DNA from: Paraburkholderia elongata
Lineage (GTDB): Bacteria; Pseudomonadota; Gammaproteobacteria; Burkholderiales; Burkholderiaceae
Reading direction: 5' to 3'
DNA length: 64,000 nucleotides
Assembly: GCF_013177735.1 (NCBI RefSeq)
Contig: NZ_WOEZ01000112.1
Location: 1-64,000 of the forward strand
Below are positions 45,059-54,163 of this stretch, piece by piece. Below the pieces are notes generated by a model. That model was not told the DNA's origin. It did no database searches and saw only the letters and a list, made by a program, of their open reading frames with translations. Both the position numbers and the translations under genes were made by a program. Each line of letters starts with the position of its first letter. Position 1 is the stretch's first letter.

Positions 45059-46015
45059 ATGTTGAGCAAACACACGCGCATTGCCTCGCTTCTCGCGGGT
45101 CTTCTCATCAGCGCGCTCGCCCATGCCGACAACGACGGCCCGGCACGCGTCACGCCGATCGACAACAGCGGCATTGCAATTCGCACAACGATTTTGCCCG
45201 CGCCTTCGTCGGCACAGCCGGGCAATGCCGGCCCTGCGGTCAGCACGGCCGGCCTCGCGAGCGGCACCACGGGCGCCGGCACCGGCGCGATCAGCGCGTC
45301 ACCGCCGCCCGCCAATGCAACGCCGGGTCAGGTCGTGGTAGGCGGCAAAGTGCCGGATGAAGCGACCAAGGCGGCGGTGCTCGCGCGTCTGCGCGACACC
45401 TACGGCGCGGCCAACGTGGTCGATCAGATCGAAGTCGCCGACGTAGCGACGCCGCCGAACTGGTCCGCCAACGTGCAAAAGCTGATCGGCCCGCAGTTGA
45501 AGCAGATCAGCAAAGGCCAGTTGAAGATCGACGGCACGCAGATCGACGTGAAAGGCGAAGTGCATAACGAATCGCAGCGCCAGCAACTCGCGAGCGATAT
45601 GGCAAATGCACTGAATCCGACCTACACGATCAGAAACGGCCTGCGCGTGAGCGCATCGGAACAGGGCCTGCTCGATCAGACTTTGGCGAATCGCACGATC
45701 GAGTTCGAGACGGGCAGCGCGACGCTCACGCCGCAAGGCCGCGCGATTCTCGATCAGATGGCGGCAGTGTTGTCGAAGATGCAGACGAAGACGGTGGCGA
45801 TCATCGGCCATACCGACAACTCGGGCAATCGCACTTCGAATATCGCACTGAGCCAGGCGCGGGCGGACGCGGTGAAGGGTTATCTGGTCGCCAAGGGCAT
45901 CCCGCCCGAACAGATGACGACCACAGGGGTCGGTCCGGATCAGCCGATTGCATCCAACGACACGACCGACGGGCGCGCACGCAACCGGCGCATTGAGTTT
46001 CGCGCGGGGTCTTGA
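45059..46015 (+). CDS. OmpA-family peptidoglycan-binding protein of the T6SS operon
   Basis: 318 residues with a signal peptide (MLSKHTRIASLLAGLLISAL ... AHA). After a Gly/Ala/Thr-rich linker there is a BON-like domain (VVVGGKVPDEATKAAVLARL). A C-terminal OmpA domain (about 210-318) follows, with TIEFETGSATLTPQGRAILD, VAIIGHTDNSGN and NIALSQARADAVKGYL plus RRIEFRAGS. It should hold the secretion complex to peptidoglycan, as the peptidoglycan-binding part of TagL does in other systems. It ends the tagX-tssM-tagF operon and is followed by a strong terminator. Confidence 0.88.
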   Translation: MLSKHTRIASLLAGLLISALAHADNDGPARVTPIDNSGIAIRTTILPAPSSAQPGNAGPAVSTAGLASGTTGAGTGAISASPPPANATPGQVVVGGKVPDEATKAAVLARLRDTYGAANVVDQIEVADVATPPNWSANVQKLIGPQLKQISKGQLKIDGTQIDVKGEVHNESQRQQLASDMANALNPTYTIRNGLRVSASEQGLLDQTLANRTIEFETGSATLTPQGRAILDQMAAVLSKMQTKTVAIIGHTDNSGNRTSNIALSQARADAVKGYLVAKGIPPEQMTTTGVGPDQPIASNDTTDGRARNRRIEFRAGS

Positions 46016-46041
46016 GTTGTCGTTTGCTTGACCGCGTGGTT

Positions 46042-46083
46042 AAAAAAAAGCCTGGCACCGATATTCGATGCCAGGCTTTTTTG
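46042..46083. terminator. Bidirectional rho-independent terminator between ompA-like and tssA
   Basis: aaaaaaaagcctggca, a loop (ccgatattcga), then tgccaggcttttttg. The stem is perfect and has T runs on both strands, so it ends the converging ompA-like and tssA messages. Confidence 0.92.
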
Positions 46084-46101
46084 TTTGTACGACGGAAGTT
46101 T

Positions 46102-47211
46102 TTAGCTGTTTTCCTCGGGCTTCACGCCCAGCAGCTCGCGAATATGCGCGAGCGACCCATCGTCCTTCACGACCGAGGAAAGCCACTGATGCAAAGGCAT
46201 ATCCGCGCATTCCGCCGCCTTGTCGGCGAGGTAGGCAGCCGGATTGTGCGGCTCTGTACTGCGAAAGAATTTGGCCACGGCACGCAACTGCGCGACGGCC
46301 TGCGCACGGCTCTGGATTCCTGCAATCGGGCTGATCGTGGTCGGCATGGTCGTCAACACGGGTTCCTCGCGTTGCGGTGAAGTCTTGAAGGTAGGCTCGG
46401 CGCGTTCGTGTTCTTCCGGCTTCGGCGCTTTCGGCGGCGGCGCTTCAGCGCTGACGCCCAGTTCACGTGCGAAGCGTTCCGCCAACCGGTAGACGCTCTC
46501 GTACGCATCCTTCGCTTGACGGAAGCTCGGTGCCGAATCGGCCGCACGCTGGTCCAGTGTCTGTTCGAGTGCGAGCATCGCCGCTTCGAACGCTTTCAGA
46601 TCGGCCAGCAGCGTCGAATAGAACGCCGGCGGCGTGGCGCGTTTCGACGCCTCGATCTGTTCGATGGAGGGCTTGCCGCGCGCGATATCGTCGGCGTGAT
46701 CCGGATCGCGCTTGACCGCCTGCGCGACATGCGTAGCCACATCCCAATCGATCGTGCTGTACGAGCTGCCTTGCGACGACGTGAGCGGCATCGCCCGCAG
46801 CAGATCGCCGGTGCGGCCGACCAGCCACGCGACATTACCGAGGCGATACTCGGTGTCGTCGCCTTCCGGCAGCGGATGTACGTGATCCCAGTACTGTTCG
46901 CACAGCCCCGTCAGCAGTGCATAACCCTGCGTGAGACCGGTCACACCCTCTTCGATGGCAAGCGCTTCGGTGAGCCAGACCGCGAGGCGCAAGTCCTTCG
47001 TCTGCGTCTGCAGCAGGTTGCTGGAGCGTTCGACCACGAATGGCCAATCGGCCTCTTTGATATCCGTGACCCATTCGCCCTGATCCAGCGACGGGTCTTC
47101 AAAACGACGCGCGTGCTGAATCGCGTCGAAATCCGCTGAAAACAGCAGGTCTTCGCCACAAGGCGAGGCTTCGCTGATCGGAGCCAGCAGCGTGTTCAGA
47201 TTAGTCGGCAT
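46102..47211 (-). CDS. tssA: T6SS assembly protein TssA
   Basis: 369 residues from MPTNLNTLLAPISEASPCGE. The N-terminal ImpA_N domain is clear: PISEASPCGEDLLFSADFDA, EADWPFVVERSSNLLQTQTKD, LAVWLTEALAIEEGVTGLTQG. The C-terminal part (VAQLRAVAKFFRSTEPHNPA, AAYLADKAAECADMPLHQWL) is the conserved short TssA tail. TssA primes baseplate and sheath polymerisation and caps the growing end. It is the last gene of the tagM-tssB operon on this strand, 66 bases after clpV. Confidence 0.93.
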   Translation of the reverse strand: MPTNLNTLLAPISEASPCGEDLLFSADFDAIQHARRFEDPSLDQGEWVTDIKEADWPFVVERSSNLLQTQTKDLRLAVWLTEALAIEEGVTGLTQGYALLTGLCEQYWDHVHPLPEGDDTEYRLGNVAWLVGRTGDLLRAMPLTSSQGSSYSTIDWDVATHVAQAVKRDPDHADDIARGKPSIEQIEASKRATPPAFYSTLLADLKAFEAAMLALEQTLDQRAADSAPSFRQAKDAYESVYRLAERFARELGVSAEAPPPKAPKPEEHERAEPTFKTSPQREEPVLTTMPTTISPIAGIQSRAQAVAQLRAVAKFFRSTEPHNPAAYLADKAAECADMPLHQWLSSVVKDDGSLAHIRELLGVKPEENS

Positions 47212-47277
47212 GACAGAAAGCAATAAGTATCCGGTACGGCATTAAAACAGATTGGCAGGCAGACGGGGCATGCCTGC

Positions 47278-49953
47278 TCACACAACCGTGTATTCGAACT
47301 CGCCCGCTTCGTTCGCACGTACCGCGATGCGTTCGATCGAGGCGCCATTGGCAATGCGCTCGAGCACCTGCTGCGCGACTTCTGGCAATAGCGTGCCGTT
47401 CAGAATGTGATCGACATTGCGTGCGCCGGAATCCACTTCGGTGCAGCGCGCGAGCACAGCGTCGACGAGCGATTCGTCCCACTCGAACACCGCCTTGTGA
47501 TTCGACTCGATGCGGCGGCGAATCCGCTCCAGCTTCAAGTCGATGATTTCGGCGAGCACGTCGTCGGAGATCGGGTAGTACGGCACCACTTTCATCCGGC
47601 CGAGGAACGCCGGCTTGAACACCTTGTACAGTTGTGGGCGCAACGTCTCCGCGAGTTCGTCGGCATCCGGCAGTTCTTCGGCGCTCTTGTTCAGGCATGC
47701 CTGCATCACCGCCTGCGAACCGACGTTAGAAGTCAGAATGATCAGCGTGTTGCGGAAATCGATCTCGCGCCCTTCGGCGTCGTCCATCGTGCCCTTGTCG
47801 AACACCTGGAAGAACATTTCCAGCACGTCAGGGTGCGCCTTTTCCACTTCGTCGAGCAGCACCACCGAATACGGATTGCGACGTACCGCTTCGGTCAGCA
47901 CACCGCCCTCGCCGTAACCGACGTAGCCCGGCGGCGAGCCCTTCAGGCCCGACACGCTGTGCGCCTCCTGATACTCGCTCATGTTGATCGTGACCATCTT
48001 TCGTTCGCCGCCGTACAGCACGTCGGCGAGCGCCAGCGCGGTTTCAGTCTTGCCCACACCCGACGGTCCGACGAACATGAACACGCCACGCGGTTTGTTC
48101 GGATCTTCGAGACTCGCGCTGGCGGTGCGCACGCGTTGCGCGATCGCATCGAGCGCATGGTCCTGCCCGATCACGCGCGCGGCCAGCAGCGGCTGCAGGT
48201 TCAGCACGGTCCGGATTTCGTCCTTGATCATGCGGCCGAGCGGAATACCGGTCCATGAAGCGACGATTTCGGCGACCACGTGGCCATCCACCTGCAAGGG
48301 GACCATCGGCTGGCCGCCCTGCAAGGTGTGCAACTCCGCAACACGCGTCGCCAGCATTTCGCGCGCCTGCTGTGCCTTGTCGGCCTGCCCGGCGTCCGCG
48401 CTGCTCACACGCGCGGCGTCGATCTCGGCACGCAAGCCGACGATCTCCGTCACCAATGCGCGCTCCTTGTCGTAGCGCGCCTCGTCTTCGGCCAGATCCT
48501 TCACGTCTTCTTCGCGCAGGCTGCGCAGTTCCGCGAGCCGTTCGTCGTGCAGCGCGCCGCTCGCCACTTCGCGTTCCAGCGCGGCAATTTCGGCGTCGAT
48601 GCGTTCGAGCCGTTTCTTCGTGTCGTCGATCGCGGCAGGTGTCGAGCTATGCGCGAGCGCGACTTTCGCGCAGGCGGTGTCGAGCACGCTGATCGCCTTG
48701 TCCGGCAGTTGACGGCCGCTGATGTAGCGATGCGACAGACGTACCGCTTCGGTAATCGCATCGTCCAGCACGCGCACGTTGAAGTGCTTTTCCATCAACG
48801 CAGCCATGCCGCGCAACATTGCCGCCGCGAGCGTCTCGTTCGGCTCTTCGATCTTCACGACCTGGAAGCGCCGCGCCAGCGCCGCATCCTTCTCGAAGTA
48901 CTTCTTGTATTCACTCCACGTGGTCGCCGCGATGGTGCGCAACTCGCCACGCGCCAAGGCCGGCTTCAGCAGATTCGCCGCATCGTTCTGCCCGGCCTGG
49001 CCACCGGCGCCGATGATCGTATGCGCTTCGTCGATAAACAGAATGATCGGATGCGGACTTTTCTTCACCTCGTCGATCACATTTTTCAAGCGGTTCTCAA
49101 ACTCGCCTTTGACGCTCGCGCCTGCTTGCAGCAGCCCCATATCGAGCACGTGCAGCGCGACGCCTTTCAGCGGCGCGGGCACGTCGTCAGCCGCAATGCG
49201 CAGCGCGAGGCCTTCTATCACCGCCGTTTTACCGACGCCCGCCTCGCCCGTCATGATCGGATTGTTCTGCCGGCGACGCATCAGAATGTCGATGGTCTGG
49301 CGAATCTCGGCTTCGCGGCCGATCACCGGATCGATCTTGCCTTCACGCGCACGCTGCGTGAGATTGCTCGTGTAGGTATCGAGCGCGGGGGTTTTGGAAG
49401 GCGCACCGAGTGCAGAGTCGGCCGCAGTTGCCTCGCTCACTCCTTCCGCAGCATTCTCTGCGCCATTGCTACGTTCGACTTCACGCGACCCCGCGGTCAT
49501 TTCATCGAACTTGTGCTTCAGATCCGTCACCCGCACGTCGCGCAGCAGCGGTGACATGCGTTCAGCGAACTGCGCAAGGTCTGGTGCCGTCAACAATGCG
49601 AGCAGCAAATGCCCCGAGCGAATCCGTCCGATCTGCGAATCGAGCGACGCGATCAACCACGCCTGTTCGAGCAAGTCGATCAGATGCTTCGAGAACACCG
49701 GCGTACGGGTATTGCCGGTCTTCAAGCGCTGCAATTCGCGCTCGATATCCGCGCGCAAAGCATGCGCGTCGACCCTGCTCGCGCGCAGCGCCAGCGTGAC
49801 ATCGCTCGCCGGTTCATCCAGCAGCGCCAGCAACAGATGCTCGAGGTCGACCTCATAGTGACCGCGCGCGAGACAGTTGTTCGCCGCGAGCAAAGCCGCC
49901 TGCCGGCAGGTCGGATTCAGTTTGGCGATCAGGGTATTGAGGGACGTGCTCAT
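47278..49953 (-). CDS. clpV: T6SS sheath-disassembly ATPase ClpV (TssH)
   Basis: 891 residues, two AAA+ domains. The N-domain (about 10-155) has the Clp-N repeats that bind the sheath. Walker A of the first ATPase is GEAGVGKTAV at about 236-243 with Walker B LFIDEAHTI; the second is GPSGVGKTETA at about 626 with VVLLDEVEKAHP. The middle coiled-coil (about 430-560) is shorter than in ClpB, as expected for ClpV. It extracts TssC from the contracted sheath for reuse. All catalytic motifs look intact. It sits between tssG and tssA. Confidence 0.96.
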   Translation of the reverse strand: MSTSLNTLIAKLNPTCRQAALLAANNCLARGHYEVDLEHLLLALLDEPASDVTLALRASRVDAHALRADIERELQRLKTGNTRTPVFSKHLIDLLEQAWLIASLDSQIGRIRSGHLLLALLTAPDLAQFAERMSPLLRDVRVTDLKHKFDEMTAGSREVERSNGAENAAEGVSEATAADSALGAPSKTPALDTYTSNLTQRAREGKIDPVIGREAEIRQTIDILMRRRQNNPIMTGEAGVGKTAVIEGLALRIAADDVPAPLKGVALHVLDMGLLQAGASVKGEFENRLKNVIDEVKKSPHPIILFIDEAHTIIGAGGQAGQNDAANLLKPALARGELRTIAATTWSEYKKYFEKDAALARRFQVVKIEEPNETLAAAMLRGMAALMEKHFNVRVLDDAITEAVRLSHRYISGRQLPDKAISVLDTACAKVALAHSSTPAAIDDTKKRLERIDAEIAALEREVASGALHDERLAELRSLREEDVKDLAEDEARYDKERALVTEIVGLRAEIDAARVSSADAGQADKAQQAREMLATRVAELHTLQGGQPMVPLQVDGHVVAEIVASWTGIPLGRMIKDEIRTVLNLQPLLAARVIGQDHALDAIAQRVRTASASLEDPNKPRGVFMFVGPSGVGKTETALALADVLYGGERKMVTINMSEYQEAHSVSGLKGSPPGYVGYGEGGVLTEAVRRNPYSVVLLDEVEKAHPDVLEMFFQVFDKGTMDDAEGREIDFRNTLIILTSNVGSQAVMQACLNKSAEELPDADELAETLRPQLYKVFKPAFLGRMKVVPYYPISDDVLAEIIDLKLERIRRRIESNHKAVFEWDESLVDAVLARCTEVDSGARNVDHILNGTLLPEVAQQVLERIANGASIERIAVRANEAGEFEYTVV

Positions 49954-49988
49954 GTCGTGCGATCCGGGTCCTGGTTCTATCGTTATGG

Positions 49989-51083
49989 TCAGTGAATCAC
50001 GTGCAATTCGTAGCGGGCATCCGCGCGGTCATGGTCGGCTTCTCTCGTGCACAGAAATGCGTCCCAGCCGAGGCGCGCCCCGCCGCTCAGCGTGCTTGGC
50101 CCCACTTCCGCGCGGCGCAGCACCAGCGAGACCTCGTATTCGAGCGTCACGCCGGCAAGCAGCGTCAGCATGCGTTCGAGTGCCACAGCGCGGTCGGCGC
50201 CGGGTAAAAACGCTTCGTAGTCAGCCTTGTCGAGCGCGCCGATCACGAGCCGCGCGCGCATGTCGCGCTGCCAGACCAGCTCGCCCGCCAGCGCCGTGGC
50301 GCCGAGGGTCGCGTTGACACCGCCGAGCACGGTCAATTGATCGCGCGGCACGTCGTACCATTTGCCGACGAACTGCTCGACGCGCACCCGCACCTTGAAG
50401 TACTCAGAGAGTGTGCGTTGCAAATAGGCCGCTGAAACGGGCCGGTGCCGTGCGGCCAATGCATAACCAGCGATCGCTTCGTCGAATAGCGCGCCGTCAC
50501 CGCTTTGCAGACTGTTGCGCGTGTCGTCGTCGGCGACGCCTGCCAGCGCGAGCAACAGCGGCAGATAACGTTCGTCGCGATCCAGCTCGTAATGGAACGG
50601 CAGCCGGTACTTCTTCCACGCCGCATAGAACAGTGCAGTCGCGCGATTCGAAAACACGTCGAAGAATTCGCGCGCGGCCCGGTCGCGCTTGATCTGCTCG
50701 CGCGCGATGATCTGCTCGGTGTAATGCAGCGGCAAAGCGCCCTGCCCGCCGAGCAAACCGAAAAACGCCGGCGTGATATCCACCTTGTGGAGCGAGCCCG
50801 CTTCAAGCGCGGCGGTGCGTTGCGGCTTCTCTTTCAGCGCCGCTCCTTCATCGTCGTAAGACTGCGCGCTGTGAATTTCGCTAGGCGGAAACGACATCGA
50901 CAGCGAATTGCGAAAAGCAATCCGCTGCGCGACGATTTCGCCGGGGCGTCCGTTACTTGATGGCGCTTGTTGCGCGAACCACTTCTCGAGAATCCGCACC
51001 GCCTGAAAAAATTCGAAGCGATGCGGTTCGTCGAGAAGTTGCTCGACTACGCCAGGATCGATTCGCCGCTGCGCGGTTTGCAT
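49989..51083 (-). CDS. tssG: T6SS baseplate protein TssG
   Basis: 364 residues from MQTAQRRIDPGVVEQLLDEP with a GGAGAT site; the frame is open upstream but only inside tssF. The pattern PHRFEFFQAVRILEKWFAQQ, then RIAFRNSLSMSFPPSEIHSA and VDITPAFFGLLGGQGALPLH is the TssG (VasB/ImpH) family. With TssF it forms the baseplate wedge clamp. The first 37 bases overlap the end of tssF in another frame, as is common for the pair. Confidence 0.93.
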   Translation of the reverse strand: MQTAQRRIDPGVVEQLLDEPHRFEFFQAVRILEKWFAQQAPSSNGRPGEIVAQRIAFRNSLSMSFPPSEIHSAQSYDDEGAALKEKPQRTAALEAGSLHKVDITPAFFGLLGGQGALPLHYTEQIIAREQIKRDRAAREFFDVFSNRATALFYAAWKKYRLPFHYELDRDERYLPLLLALAGVADDDTRNSLQSGDGALFDEAIAGYALAARHRPVSAAYLQRTLSEYFKVRVRVEQFVGKWYDVPRDQLTVLGGVNATLGATALAGELVWQRDMRARLVIGALDKADYEAFLPGADRAVALERMLTLLAGVTLEYEVSLVLRRAEVGPSTLSGGARLGWDAFLCTREADHDRADARYELHVIH

Positions 51084-52885
51084 CGCAGAATCTCCTCGCC
51101 GGTGCGCTTCGACACGACGACCAGTTGCACAAAGCTGTTCAGATGCACGTACAGCCCGAAAAACGTATCGATCACCCGTACGAACGACGCGAGACTCGTG
51201 CCGACGAAATGCTCTTCGTCGATCGTCAAACGAATCTCGATGCCGCGCACGAAGGTCGCAAACGGCTTGCCCGGCAGCCATTGCACCGCTGCGCGCTGCT
51301 CGATGCCGACCAGGCCGTCGATATGCCGCGCCGACACCGCCGTGCGCCGTAAATCGTAAAGCACCAGCATTTCCTTGAGCGCCGACAGGCCGCTATTGGC
51401 GAGCGACACATGATTCAGCGCCAGATGCGAAATCAGCCGCCAGTGCGAGGCGCGCCCGCGCTCGAAACGCACGCTAGGCGTCGGTCTGCGTAGCATCGTG
51501 ATGCTGCCGGTCAACGAGCCGCCTTCCAGAAACAGATCACCCCCTTCGAGACCCACGGCGAGGCCGGCCGGCAGGTCGCGATTGGTACACGTCAGATCGA
51601 GACTCAGGGTATCGGTTTGCGGCGCGGCCGGTTCGAAGTCGATATCGACGATCGAGATTTCGGTTTCGTAACCCGGGCTTTTCTGCGCGACCCAATCGTT
51701 ACGCCGCGCAAACCAGTAGTGCCCCGCACGCGCCGCTTCGCCGTGATGCAGCGAATAGAACGGACGGAATTCGATCACCGATTCTTCATGCGCCTGCTGC
51801 CGGACGAGTTTCACCGAATCGATCGAATAGACCTCGTATGCGAACGCGCGACGCGCTTCGGCGATCACCGGGTACGAAATCGCCTGATGGCTGATGCGGA
51901 TCGGCTCGCCGTGCTGTTCGAACAGGTTTACGACTGGCGTACAGAACAGGCGAAAATGATGCGCGGACAACGAATCCAGCAGACGGGCAATGTGCGAATC
52001 GCTGCGCACTTCCTTGAGCACGACGTGCAGCGTCAGGCGCTGGCAGCGGCCGCTCGCGCGCGTCATCGCCGCCAGATCGAAATCGGCGAAATTGAATTTT
52101 TCGGGGAACGCGAAATATTCGGTGAGCAACCTGTACGCCGGATGCGATTTGGCCGGATAGTCGATCAGCGCATCGTCTTCGTCGAAACCGGCTTGTACGA
52201 CCGGCGATTCACGTAGTTGCTTCCATACGCCGCGGCGGTCGGCTTCGACATAAGTGGCCATTGCGTTGACGAACAGGCAATCCGCCAGCGCCGCGATAAA
52301 CGATTGCTCGCCGTGCAGGTGTGTGCGCAATGTGCCGATTTTCAGTGCGGAAAGATCGAGGTGCGCGGCCGTCGATTCGAACGTGATCGACACGATCGCC
52401 GTGGCGTTGCCCGGCAGGACGGTCGCGCTCGGCGCCATTGCCACCGACGTGTACTTCGCCTCCGAGATCCGGATCGGCGCCAGCGTCACATCGTAGGCGG
52501 TACGGAAACGGCATTGCACGCCGCGAATCGGGCGCGACTTGAGTTCCGTGCCGCGCCCGACCAGGACCGGTTCGGTCAGATGACTGAGCGCGGCCGAGGT
52601 GCCCAGCTGCGCGATCGAGCACGACGGAAATGGCCGCAGATAGTGCGGATACAGCACTTCCAGCAGCGCTTCGGTGAATTCGGGGTAGTCGTCGTCGAGC
52701 TTCTTGTTGATGCGCGCGCCCAATAGCGCGAACGATTCGATCATCCGCTCGACGTGCGGATCTTCGCAGTGCTCGCCGGACATCGCCAGGCGCGCCGCGA
52801 TCTTCGGATAGCGCTCGGCGAAATCGCGCGAATAGCGCCGCAGATATGACAATTCGCGCTCGTAATACGGCAGCAATTCTTCCAT
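51047..52885 (-). CDS. tssF: T6SS baseplate protein TssF
   Basis: 612 residues, MEELLPYYERELSYLRRYSR then DFAERYPKIAARLAMSGEHC and EDPHVERMIESFALLGARIN, the classic TssF (VasA/ImpG) opening. Length is normal. It forms the baseplate with TssE, TssG and TssK. It lies after tssE, from which it is separated by 139 bases carrying short tandem repeats, and overlaps tssG. No frameshift or missing part is seen. Confidence 0.95.
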   Translation of the reverse strand: MEELLPYYERELSYLRRYSRDFAERYPKIAARLAMSGEHCEDPHVERMIESFALLGARINKKLDDDYPEFTEALLEVLYPHYLRPFPSCSIAQLGTSAALSHLTEPVLVGRGTELKSRPIRGVQCRFRTAYDVTLAPIRISEAKYTSVAMAPSATVLPGNATAIVSITFESTAAHLDLSALKIGTLRTHLHGEQSFIAALADCLFVNAMATYVEADRRGVWKQLRESPVVQAGFDEDDALIDYPAKSHPAYRLLTEYFAFPEKFNFADFDLAAMTRASGRCQRLTLHVVLKEVRSDSHIARLLDSLSAHHFRLFCTPVVNLFEQHGEPIRISHQAISYPVIAEARRAFAYEVYSIDSVKLVRQQAHEESVIEFRPFYSLHHGEAARAGHYWFARRNDWVAQKSPGYETEISIVDIDFEPAAPQTDTLSLDLTCTNRDLPAGLAVGLEGGDLFLEGGSLTGSITMLRRPTPSVRFERGRASHWRLISHLALNHVSLANSGLSALKEMLVLYDLRRTAVSARHIDGLVGIEQRAAVQWLPGKPFATFVRGIEIRLTIDEEHFVGTSLASFVRVIDTFFGLYVHLNSFVQLVVVSKRTGEEILRCKPRSGESILA

Positions 52886-52965
52886 CGATCTATCCCCGAA
52901 CCTGAACCCTCTCCGCCCAATCTATTGCCACCGTTGCGCGAGAGCGGCGGCAAAGCGGTACTAAC

Positions 52966-53034
52966 GATACTAAAACGCAGATACTAAAACGCAGGTACTA
53001 AAACTCAGCCGCTAAAATCAGGTACTAAAGCTTC
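52966..53034. repeat. Tandem 14-base repeats between tssE and tssF
   Basis: Four or five units, gatactaaaacgca (52966), gatactaaaacgca (52980), ggtactaaaactca (52994), gccgctaaaatca (53008), then ggtactaaag (53021). The first two are identical. The last unit supplies the tssE stop codon. They stretch the tssE-tssF gap to 139 bases in an otherwise tight operon. Confidence 0.8.
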
Positions 53035-53504
53035 GCGCGTGCGCGCGTCACCGAGTATTGCAGTGTAGAAGGCTGCAGCATCGCATCGAAACTCACCGGT
53101 TCTTCCGCCGGGTGCACGACCAGCAGCGCCTGAATTGCAAAGTTCAGCGCGTTGGTGGATTGTTCGTTCAATTCGAGCGTAACCGCCACTTGCTGCAAGC
53201 GCGGCTCATGCCGTGCGATTGCCTGTTGAATCGATTTGCAGATAAACGTCCGGTCGTAGTGACTCGCGAGGCTCAAGCCCGCGAAATCGTTCAGGCCGTA
53301 CGTGAGCACCGAGCGCTGGCATTCCGGCAGCGCCGCCAGCTCGTGCTCGGTCAGGGCGATCCGCGTGTTCAGGATCGCCTCGACGTCGCGCGCGACGGTG
53401 GCCTTCAACTCGTCCAACGACAATTGCCGCATCGCCGGGGAAGCCGGCAGATGCGGTTCGTCGTCGAACAGCTTGTCGAGAAAGCTGGGTTCGAAGCGTT
53501 TCAT
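53025..53504 (-). CDS. tssE: T6SS baseplate protein TssE
   Basis: 159 residues. SFLDKLFDDEPHL near the start and a C-terminal gp25-like domain (VEAILNTRIALTEHELAALP, then SVLTYGLNDFAGLSLASHYD and AIARHEPRLQQVAVTLELNE) identify TssE, the phage gp25 homologue that nucleates sheath formation. It follows hcp after 83 bases. Its stop lies in the first unit of the 14-base tandem repeats. Confidence 0.93.
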   Translation of the reverse strand: MKRFEPSFLDKLFDDEPHLPASPAMRQLSLDELKATVARDVEAILNTRIALTEHELAALPECQRSVLTYGLNDFAGLSLASHYDRTFICKSIQQAIARHEPRLQQVAVTLELNEQSTNALNFAIQALLVVHPAEEPVSFDAMLQPSTLQYSVTRARAKL

Positions 53505-53587
53505 CAGCGTCCGAAGAACCGGTTCGACGCGAGGCGCGCGCGGCGGACGTCAGCCTTTTCAGGCCGCGCGCCGCGTGCGCCCCGGCG

Positions 53588-54091
53588 TCAGACCGCGTAC
53601 GTCTTGTCGTTCTTCGTCAGGCTCCACGCGCCTTGCGCGTTGCCGCCCTGGTTGCCGCCGATCTTCTGCTGCGTGTACTTCCACTGCACGGCAGCGTACT
53701 TCAGCGAGAACTGTTCGCTCGGCAGGCCTTCGCCCACCACGCTCGGCGTGGCGCTCGAGATGATCACGTACTTGAGCTTCACTTCCAGGTACTTGATGCG
53801 GTTGCCTTCGCCATCCGAACGCATGAAGTCGATCGTCACTTCGTCGAACGTCGTGCCGCCCGATGCGTGTTGATAGATCAGCGGGCTGACCACGTCGATG
53901 TCTTTCGTGAACTGCATGTCAGCGTGCTCGCAACGCTCGGACGTGTGACCGCCCGCCGTCGAAGCCGTTGCCGAACGCGGTTGCGTAATCGAGTGGCTCC
54001 ACGAATCGATTTCGATCCAGCCAGCATGATCTTTATCGGCGGACTCGCCTTTAATCGCCGGATTGCCGAATTTTAAATAGATGTCCTTCAT
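53588..54091 (-). CDS. hcp: T6SS inner-tube protein Hcp (TssD)
   Basis: 167 residues, MKDIYLKFGNPAIKGESADK then HAGWIEIDSWSHSITQPRSA, the Hcp1-type opening, followed by QFTKDIDVVSPLIYQHASGG and a C-terminal KYAAVQWKYTQQKIGGNQGG. Six of these make one ring of the secreted tube. It is preceded by AAAGGAG-like sequence and by a strong GC-rich hairpin in the tssC-hcp gap, which may set or protect its high-level message. It is a plain Hcp without an effector extension. Confidence 0.96.
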   Translation of the reverse strand: MKDIYLKFGNPAIKGESADKDHAGWIEIDSWSHSITQPRSATASTAGGHTSERCEHADMQFTKDIDVVSPLIYQHASGGTTFDEVTIDFMRSDGEGNRIKYLEVKLKYVIISSATPSVVGEGLPSEQFSLKYAAVQWKYTQQKIGGNQGGNAQGAWSLTKNDKTYAV

Positions 54092-54128
54092 AACTCATCG
54101 ACTCCCCAAAGAGGTGGTTTTAACAGCC

Positions 54129-54151
54129 AACCCGTGCGGCCCGCACGGGTT
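54129..54151. terminator. Strong hairpin in the tssC-hcp gap
   Basis: aacccgtgc and gcacgggtt form a 9-bp stem with loop ggccc. On the plus strand it is followed by TTTT, but the genes run on the minus strand, where no T run follows. It is better read as an RNA stabiliser or processing site ahead of hcp than as a stop for tssC; partial termination is possible. Confidence 0.5.
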
Positions 54152-54163
54152 TTCTGACTTCGT

